Shown here one piece after another: positions 33,428 through 38,730 of a stretch of 38,730 nucleotides of DNA. The position numbers and the translations under genes are program-made. Origin of the DNA: Anaerolineae bacterium (lineage in GTDB: Bacteria; Chloroflexota; Anaerolineae; 4572-78; J111). Location: the NCBI GenBank assembly GCA_016926805.1, contig JAFGNV010000007.1, positions 1 through 38,730 of the forward strand. The letters run 5' to 3'. The stretch's first letter is position 1; each line of letters begins with the position of its first letter. The notes beneath the pieces were generated by a model, which was not told where the DNA came from, did not search any database, and worked only from the letters and a program-made list of their open reading frames with translations.

Positions 33428-34813
33428 TTAATGATATTCCGGCAGCCAGTTGCCATGCGCCTCAATCAGTTCGTCAACCAGATGCCAGATTTGTTCCAAA
33501 TCCAGTTCTGCGCCGGTGTGCGGATCGAGCATTGCCGCGTGGTAAATGTGTTCCCGTTTTTGAGTGAGGGCAGCTTCCACAGTTAGCGCCTGCACATTGA
33601 TGTTGGTTTGCATCAGGGCGGCCAAGTGGGGCGGCAGGGAGCCAATCTTGGTCGGCTGGACGCCATTCTTGTCAACCACGCAGGGCACCTCGACGCAGCA
33701 GCCTTGCGGCAGGTTGTCAATCAGGCCGGTGTTGGGCACATTGCCATAAACCACGGCCGGTTGGCCGGTTTCAAGGCTGTGGATGATGCCCGAGCCATAT
33801 TCGTGACTGCGGGTGATAGTGTCCATCTCCTTAAATGCGCCGACTGTCCACTCGATGGCCCGTGGCATGACGGTGATTCCTTCCAGGCGGCGGCGAAGTT
33901 CCGCTTCGGAATAGGCGCCGGGGTTGCCCTGGATTTCCTGAGCATAATCCCAGGCCTTTATCTGTATTTCACAGCGGCCCAGGTATTCATCCAGGGGAAC
34001 ATTGAATTTCTCAATCAGGTCAGGCCGGTCTCGTTTGATGAACCAGGGCGTGTATTCGCTGAAGTGCTCGCTTGATTCAGTCACAAAATACCCCAGGCGT
34101 TTGAACATCTCATAACGGACGCGATTAGCGTCGGGCACGCGTCCTTCGTCTATCACTTTCTGAACCAGAGGGTGCAGGTTCTCGCCGTTGCGCTCAAATT
34201 TCAAATAAAAGGCCATGTGGTTGATGCCCGCGCAAAGGTAATTGATTTCTTCAAAGGGAATACCAATGTCGCGGGATAATTCCCAGGCCGTGCCTTGCAC
34301 GCTGTGGCACAATCCCACGGTTTTAATGTTGCTGCCCCGATTGACCGCCCAGCAGAGCATGGCCATAGGATTGACGTAATTCAAAAAGGTGACATTGGGG
34401 CAGAGTTCTTCCATATCCCGGCACATGTCCAGCAGAACGGGGATGGTACGCAAGGCGCGCATAATCCCCCCGATGCCCAGGGTATCGGCAATGGTCTGTC
34501 GCAGGCCGTACTTTTTAGGGATTTCAAAGTCAATCACTGTGCCGGGCTTGTAGCCGCCAATCTGGAACATGGCAATGGCGTAATCGGCCCCGTCCAGGGC
34601 AGCCCGCCGGTCGGTGGTCACTTGAAAGGTAGGCTCAACCTGTAATTTGTCGGCAATCCAGTGCGCCACTACCTCCGACTCCTGCAAGCGCTTTTCGTCA
34701 ATATCGTGCAGGCTGATGGTGGCGTTGGCCAGTTCTGGATAACTGAGAATGTCGCCCATCAGATTCTTGGCAAACACGGTGCTACCGGCGCCGATAAAAG
34801 TAATTTTGGTCAT
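33428..34813 (-). CDS. GH4 alpha-galactosidase (MelA-like)
   Basis: NAD- and divalent-metal-dependent glycosidase of family GH4, using a redox-elimination mechanism; cytosolic. 461 residues. Rossmann start Ile-Thr-Phe-Ile-Gly-Ala-Gly-Ser-Thr-Val-Phe; Ala-Asp-Thr-Leu-Gly-Ile-Gly-Gly-Ile-Met-Arg-Ala-Leu-Arg-Thr and Asn-Tyr-Val-Asn-Pro-Met-Ala-Met. Metal ligand Cys169-His170-Ser-Val-Gln-Gly-Thr is present, as is Ala-Gly-Ile-Asn-His-Met-Ala-Phe. The whole chain runs closely along E. coli MelA as I remember it, including the Cys-Cys-Val-Glu-Val and Thr-Asn-Ile-Asn-Val-Gln segments. GGAGATAATTACA precedes the ATG. It is the last gene of the sugar operon. Confidence 0.9.
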   Translation of the reverse strand: MTKITFIGAGSTVFAKNLMGDILSYPELANATISLHDIDEKRLQESEVVAHWIADKLQVEPTFQVTTDRRAALDGADYAIAMFQIGGYKPGTVIDFEIPKKYGLRQTIADTLGIGGIMRALRTIPVLLDMCRDMEELCPNVTFLNYVNPMAMLCWAVNRGSNIKTVGLCHSVQGTAWELSRDIGIPFEEINYLCAGINHMAFYLKFERNGENLHPLVQKVIDEGRVPDANRVRYEMFKRLGYFVTESSEHFSEYTPWFIKRDRPDLIEKFNVPLDEYLGRCEIQIKAWDYAQEIQGNPGAYSEAELRRRLEGITVMPRAIEWTVGAFKEMDTITRSHEYGSGIIHSLETGQPAVVYGNVPNTGLIDNLPQGCCVEVPCVVDKNGVQPTKIGSLPPHLAALMQTNINVQALTVEAALTQKREHIYHAAMLDPHTGAELDLEQIWHLVDELIEAHGNWLPEYH

Positions 34814-34840
34814 TGTAATTATCTCCGTTAGGTAAAAGTG

Positions 34841-34883
34841 AAACGTGATCCGTGATCAGAGGGGCGGGTTACGCATCACGTTT
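34841..34883. repeat. Heptamer-type repeat and hairpin between the GH4 genes
   Basis: AAACGTGAT CCGTGATC (34841-34857) is two near-copies of a 7-bp unit (ACGTGAT, CCGTGAT). ATCACGTTT (34875-34883) is the exact complement of the first arm, giving a 9-bp stem with an imperfect interior. Confidence 0.6.
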
Positions 34884-34912
34884 TATTTGAGTTGGTCAAC
34901 GATAATCTTAAC

Positions 34913-36271
34913 CTATTTTTTGAATTGCGGCAACCACTGGACCTGCGCCGCCAGTAGTTCATCCACCATAGCGTGGATTTGGGGTAACGTACAAACTGCT
35001 GCGGTCAATGGGTCCAACATTACGGCGTGACGAACCGCATCGGTATTGCCGGTAATCGCGGCTTCGACAATTAGTTCTTGCACGTTGATGTTGGTGCGGT
35101 TCAGGGCGGCCAACTGGGCTGGGTAATCTTCAATTTTGGTGGGTTGAAGGCCGTTGCCGTCAACCAGACAGGGTACTTCTACACAGCAGCCCTCGGGCAA
35201 ATTGGGAATTAAGCCGCGATTGGGGACGTTGCCGTTAACCCGGGTTGGTTGGTGGGTTTCCATGGCCTCAATGGTGTAGGAACCATACTCGTGACCACGC
35301 TCGGCAGGCGGCGGGGTTTTACCGGCAATCATGGCCTGATATTCAGCCCTGGACTCGTCAATTCGCTGGAGGCAGTGGCGCAAGTAGCCGCCGGTCCGGC
35401 CAAAGTCGAACCAGTGACTGCCCTCATAGGTGTCCCAATCGTTGTGTTCCGGTTTAAAGCGTGGCACCAGTTCTTCTTCGATCATTTTGGGGCTTTTGCG
35501 CAGGTACGGCACGTATTCGCTGGCGTGGCCGCTGGACTCGGTGACAAAATAGCCAAAGTATTTCATCAACTCAATCCGCACCGGCTCTTGGGCCTCGATT
35601 TTTTCGTCTTGAATGGCTTGCCAGAGCAGGGGATACAGGTCTTTTTTGCCCTGCCGAAATTCCAGGAAAAAGGCCTGGTGGTTGATCCCGGCACAGCGGA
35701 AGACAACCTCGTTGTAAGGCACGTTAATCCACCTGGCCAGCATTTCGCTGGTGCCCTGTACACTGTGACAATAGCCCACGTGCGGACGTCCGGTAGCCCG
35801 ATCTACAAACCAGCAATTGGTGGCCATCGGATTGACGTAATTGATGAGCAGGGCGTCTGGCGCCACCTCGTCCAGCTCTTGGCACAGGCCAAGCAGTATC
35901 GGCGCAGTGCGCAGTCCCCGGAACACCCCGCCCGGTCCCAGCGTGTCGCCCACGCATTGTTCTACTCCGTATTTTTGCGGAATCTCAATATCTAATTTGT
36001 AGGCATCTAGCCCGCCTTGTTGGAAGGTGGTGATGACGTAATCGGCTCCGCTGGCCGCCCGCTTGCGATCGATGGTGGCCTCAACACGGGCCTTCAAACC
36101 CCGGTAATCGATGATGGCCTGGACCAATTTTTGGGCCAGGGCCAGCCGTTCCGGGTCAATATCCATCAGAGAAATGACACTGTCCTGCAAGGCCGGGGTC
36201 AGCAAAATGTCGCTGCACAGATTGCGGGTAAAAACAATGCTCCCGGCGCCGATAAAGGCTATTTTTGGCAT
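34913..36271 (-). CDS. GH4 alpha-glycosidase, second paralogue
   Basis: 452 residues with the same GH4 plan: Ile-Ala-Phe-Ile-Gly-Ala-Gly-Ser-Ile-Val-Phe-Thr-Arg-Asn, Tyr-Gly-Val-Glu-Gln-Cys-Val-Gly-Asp-Thr-Leu-Gly-Pro-Gly-Gly and the metal site Cys168-His-Ser-Val-Gln-Gly-Thr. It differs clearly from its neighbour. The Gly-Gly-Leu-Asp-Ala-Tyr-Lys-Leu-Asp-Ile-Glu-Ile-Pro segment is closer, as I recall, to the LplD type (alpha-galacturonidase) of Bacillus than to MelA. Substrate could therefore be an alpha-galacturonide or alpha-galactoside. AAAGGTTA stands before the ATG. It lies 31 bases after the epimerase gene and 99 before the MelA-like gene. Confidence 0.85.
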   Translation of the reverse strand: MPKIAFIGAGSIVFTRNLCSDILLTPALQDSVISLMDIDPERLALAQKLVQAIIDYRGLKARVEATIDRKRAASGADYVITTFQQGGLDAYKLDIEIPQKYGVEQCVGDTLGPGGVFRGLRTAPILLGLCQELDEVAPDALLINYVNPMATNCWFVDRATGRPHVGYCHSVQGTSEMLARWINVPYNEVVFRCAGINHQAFFLEFRQGKKDLYPLLWQAIQDEKIEAQEPVRIELMKYFGYFVTESSGHASEYVPYLRKSPKMIEEELVPRFKPEHNDWDTYEGSHWFDFGRTGGYLRHCLQRIDESRAEYQAMIAGKTPPPAERGHEYGSYTIEAMETHQPTRVNGNVPNRGLIPNLPEGCCVEVPCLVDGNGLQPTKIEDYPAQLAALNRTNINVQELIVEAAITGNTDAVRHAVMLDPLTAAVCTLPQIHAMVDELLAAQVQWLPQFKK

Positions 36272-36302
36272 GGGGTAACCTTTTCCTTATTCCCCATTTT
36301 CT

Positions 36303-36944
36303 TTATTGACCGTAAACGTTGGTATACCGATGATGCAATTTTTTCACATCTTCGGGATCAATCTCGTCCGGCTGGCCAATTTGCAGAGCCAGCCAGACCG
36401 TTTTGGCCACATCCTCGGTCATCACTGCGGCTTTGACGGCTTTTTCTGCCGTGGGGCCAATGGTAAAGACGCCATGATTTTTCAACAGAATGGCTGGCGA
36501 GTCGCCAATTTCCTCAACCACGATTTTGCCAATATCCTCCCCGCCGATGAGGGCAAAACTACCCACCGGAATGGGGCCACCAAACTCGTCACCGATGGCG
36601 GTGAGATACACGGGGATGGGTCTGTTTACCGCGGCAAACGCCGTGGCGTAGGGCGAATGGGTGTGCACCACGCCGTTGACATCAGGCCGGTGCCGGTAGA
36701 TGTAAAGGTGGCTGGCCGTGTCGGAGGAATACTTGAGATCGCCCTCGATAATATTGCCCTCCAGGTCTACGACAACCATGTGCTCCGGCTTCATGACTTC
36801 GTAGCGCAAGCCAGAGGGTTTGATAACCACGTAGCCTGTTTTGAGATCGCGGGCGCTGACGTTCCCGCCGGTCCATTTGACCAGATCGTTTTTGGGCAAC
36901 TCCATGTGGAGGTCGCACACTTTTTCACGTAATGCTTCGAGCAT
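36303..36944 (-). CDS. araD: L-ribulose-5-phosphate 4-epimerase (AraD-like class II aldolase fold)
   Basis: Converts L-ribulose 5-phosphate to D-xylulose 5-phosphate, joining arabinose (or related) catabolism to the pentose phosphate pathway. 213 residues. Gly-Asn-Val-Ser and Lys-Pro-Ser-Gly-Leu bind the phosphate; zinc ligands are His94 and His96 in Val-His-Thr-His-Ser, with a third likely His157 in Lys-Asn-His-Gly; Asp75 (Ser-Ser-Asp-Thr-Ala-Ser) corresponds to E. coli Asp76. Fuculose aldolase is a close relative and cannot be fully excluded, but the ribulokinase-like kinase upstream favours AraD. AGGAG is 7-8 bases before the ATG. Confidence 0.88.
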   Translation of the reverse strand: MLEALREKVCDLHMELPKNDLVKWTGGNVSARDLKTGYVVIKPSGLRYEVMKPEHMVVVDLEGNIIEGDLKYSSDTASHLYIYRHRPDVNGVVHTHSPYATAFAAVNRPIPVYLTAIGDEFGGPIPVGSFALIGGEDIGKIVVEEIGDSPAILLKNHGVFTIGPTAEKAVKAAVMTEDVAKTVWLALQIGQPDEIDPEDVKKLHHRYTNVYGQ

Positions 36945-36968
36945 AAACTTTCTCCTGAAAAGACTAAG

Positions 36969-37028
36969 GGAGTAAGAAGTAGGGGAAAGAGGAAAACCCT
37001 TACTTCCTACTTCCTACTCCATACTTCT
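36969..37028. repeat. Heptamer array TACTTCC with inverted counterpart
   Basis: TACTTCC TACTTCC TACTCCA TACTTCT run from 37001 to 37028. GGAGTAAGAAGTAGG (36969-36983) is the complement of 37006-37020 at 14 of 15 bases, so the array folds into a hairpin. It lies in the gap between the kinase and epimerase genes and could stabilise or attenuate the operon mRNA. Confidence 0.8.
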
Positions 37029-37031
37029 TCA

Positions 37032-38627
37032 TTACAATACATCCACAGCGGCTCGTTCGATGATGAGTCCCTTTTTGTAGCGCTCCATGAACGCGGTAAA
37101 GCCGTCTACATCCGCCGGATCGGGCGCGATTGTCGTGCCTTGTTCTCCGGCAAAGACTTTGTTGGAGAGGTAGGTTTCCAGGGGTTCATTGGGTGACTTA
37201 TGGAGCATATAGGCGGCCAGCAGGGCAATCCCCCATGCGCCGCCCTCGCCGGCGCTCTTCATGACGGAAATGGGGACATTCATCGCCGCGGCCATGATCT
37301 TTTGACCCACTTCCGGTGTCTTGAAGAAGCCGCCATGACCGAGAATTTGATCAATCTTAACCTGCTCCTGTTCAAAGATGTGCAACCCAATCTTCAATGC
37401 GCCGAGCGCCGCAAACAGATGAACCCGCATAAAATTCGCCAGCGTGAAGCGGCTTTCGGGTGTGCGAACGAACAGGGGACGCCCCGCTTCAAGGTGCGTG
37501 ATATGCTCACCCGAAAGGTAATTGTAAGCGAGCAGCCCGCCGCCATCCGCATCGCCGGCGAGCGCCTTGGTATACAGCATTTCAAATAGCCTGGATTCGC
37601 TCATCTCCACCCCCAGCGCCTGCGTGAATTCCTGGAACAGCTCAACCCAGGCATTGAGATCGGAGGTGCAGTTATTGCTATGAACCATAGCCACCGGCTT
37701 GCCTGCGGGCGTTGTCACCATGTCAATCTCGGGATAGAGCTTTGACAGCGGCTGCTCCAAAACGATCATGGCAAAAACCGATGTTCCGGCGGATACATTG
37801 CCCGTTCGCTCGCCAACGCTATTCGTTGCCACCATGCCGGTGCCGGCGTCGCCCTCCGGCGGACAGAGCGGAATTCCCGCCTGTAACTGCCCCGTGGGAT
37901 CGAGCAATTTTGCGCCCTCTTCGGTCAGAATGCCGGCGGCGTCTCCGGCGACAAGGACTTTGGGCAGGATGTCTTGGAGCTTCCACGAGACGTTTTCTGC
38001 TGCAAGCCGCTCGTTGAACAGCTTGATCTTGCCCGCATCGTAGTCGTTGGTCCGGCTATCGATAGGGAACACGCCCGATGCTTCGCCAATGCCCAACACC
38101 TTTTGCCCCGTCAGTTTCCAATGGACATAGCCGGCCAGCGTTGTTAGATAGCCGATATCATTGATATGGGATTCCTGGTTCAATATCGCCTGATGGAGGT
38201 GGGCAATACTCCAACGTTGGGGAATATTGAATTGGAATAGCTCCGTGAGTTCCTGAGCTGCCTGTCCGGTTATGGTGTTTCTCCATGTCCGAAACGGGAC
38301 GAGTAAATTTTCGCCCTGATCAAAGGGCATATAGCCGTGCATCATGCCGCTGAAACCGATCGCTCCAACGGTTTGGAGCGGGACGTTGTAATTCTTAAGA
38401 ACCTCGTTGGTAAGCTGCCGGTAGCTTTCCTGCAAGCCTGTCCAAATATCTTCAAGACTGTAGGTCCAGATGCCGTTTTCGTACTGGTTTTCCCACGCAT
38501 AGCTGCCCGATGCGATCGGCGTATGATCCTCACCGATCAACACCGCCTTGATGCGCGTTGAGCCGAACTCAATGCCAAGAATGGTCTTTCCGTTCTTAAT
38601 TGCTTGGGGGATATCGTTTTGATTCAT
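37032..38627 (-). CDS. FGGY-family carbohydrate kinase (ribulokinase/xylulokinase type)
   Basis: Phosphorylates a ketopentose with ATP. 531 residues. The N-terminal half has [13 protein letters not shown] (phosphate 1) and [10 protein letters not shown] (substrate region). The C-terminal half has [17 protein letters not shown] and Gly-His-Gly-Gly-Phe-Phe-Lys-Thr. From memory, the closest relatives are a conserved group in Clostridia found with araA and araD and variously annotated. The neighbouring araD makes L-ribulose the likely substrate; D-xylulose is the alternative. AGGAG lies 7 bases before the ATG. It is the first gene of the operon. Confidence 0.85.
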   Translation of the reverse strand: MNQNDIPQAIKNGKTILGIEFGSTRIKAVLIGEDHTPIASGSYAWENQYENGIWTYSLEDIWTGLQESYRQLTNEVLKNYNVPLQTVGAIGFSGMMHGYMPFDQGENLLVPFRTWRNTITGQAAQELTELFQFNIPQRWSIAHLHQAILNQESHINDIGYLTTLAGYVHWKLTGQKVLGIGEASGVFPIDSRTNDYDAGKIKLFNERLAAENVSWKLQDILPKVLVAGDAAGILTEEGAKLLDPTGQLQAGIPLCPPEGDAGTGMVATNSVGERTGNVSAGTSVFAMIVLEQPLSKLYPEIDMVTTPAGKPVAMVHSNNCTSDLNAWVELFQEFTQALGVEMSESRLFEMLYTKALAGDADGGGLLAYNYLSGEHITHLEAGRPLFVRTPESRFTLANFMRVHLFAALGALKIGLHIFEQEQVKIDQILGHGGFFKTPEVGQKIMAAAMNVPISVMKSAGEGGAWGIALLAAYMLHKSPNEPLETYLSNKVFAGEQGTTIAPDPADVDGFTAFMERYKKGLIIERAAVDVL

Positions 38628-38665
38628 CTTTAACTCCTATGAACTTTAGTTTCCGCTAAGTTGTA

Positions 38666-38694
38666 TTAACATAAGTCGAATTTAGTTAACATAA
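38666..38694. promoter_or_regulatory. Direct repeats TTAACATAA upstream of the FGGY operon, possible operator
   Basis: TTAACATAA occurs at 38666-38674 and 38686-38694, exactly 20 bp apart (close to two helical turns), 39 to 67 bases before the kinase ATG on the minus strand. This spacing is typical of repressor or activator half-sites. No clear promoter hexamers could be fixed around it. Confidence 0.45.
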
Positions 38695-38730
38695 ATACCT
38701 TAAATTGGCGGTTTTGTAGGGTTTTTTGCG

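Overview
This is a chromosomal segment of moderate GC content with no phage or IS block, almost certainly from a Chloroflexota bacterium (probably Anaerolineae or a relative). That assignment is inference. It rests on a fused glycyl-tRNA synthetase, an L28/L32/YceD/FabD/FabG/NusB housekeeping order, GH4 glycosidases, and many short palindromes and heptanucleotide tandem repeats between genes.

Layout. Positions 110-4478 carry cytidine deaminase, RecO and a single-chain GlyQS. 4638-6490 holds a GlsB-type membrane peptide and an EcsC-like protein. 6595-7683 is RlmN. 7684-8477 is a structured intergenic zone around a 59-codon L28 gene on the minus strand. 8478-14686 is a tight plus-strand operon: FakA, DegV/FakB, RecG, CoaD and a SepIVA-like coiled-coil protein. 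A near-consensus promoter then starts YceD and L32, followed by FabD, FabG and a NusB with an apparent zinc-knuckle insertion. A Tat group follows: a TatA/B protein with a very long tail, TatC, a cyclic-2,3-diphosphoglycerate-synthetase-like P-loop protein and a zinc alcohol dehydrogenase. 23012-26997 has a lone cyclic-nucleotide-binding-domain protein divergent from a MacB-like ABC pair. 27087-30698 is a minus-strand group: truncated hydrolase, polytopic membrane protein, lipoprotein. 30767-32551 encodes a fusion of a clan GH-A glycosidase and an N-acetylmuramoyl-alanine amidase. 32939-33136 is a small conserved protein. 33428-38627 is a minus-strand sugar operon: FGGY kinase, ribulose-5-phosphate 4-epimerase and two GH4 glycosidases.

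How it fits together. FakA with DegV (exogenous fatty acid phosphorylation) and FabD/FabG (malonyl transfer and ketoacyl reduction) tie the middle of the window to membrane lipid synthesis, interleaved with ribosome and transcription genes. The 3' end would release sugars from alpha-glycosides and feed them into the pentose phosphate pathway.

The least ordinary signals are: the four-Cys insertion in NusB; a frame-sensitive (7 bp)x5 tandem repeat exactly at the GlyQ/GlyS junction; a pair of 15-bp hairpins related by compensatory changes; the glycosidase-amidase fusion lacking a signal peptide; the SepIVA-like gene outside Actinobacteria; and an unassigned promoter feeding a structured gene-free stretch. 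I did not see a clearly new defence or mobile system.
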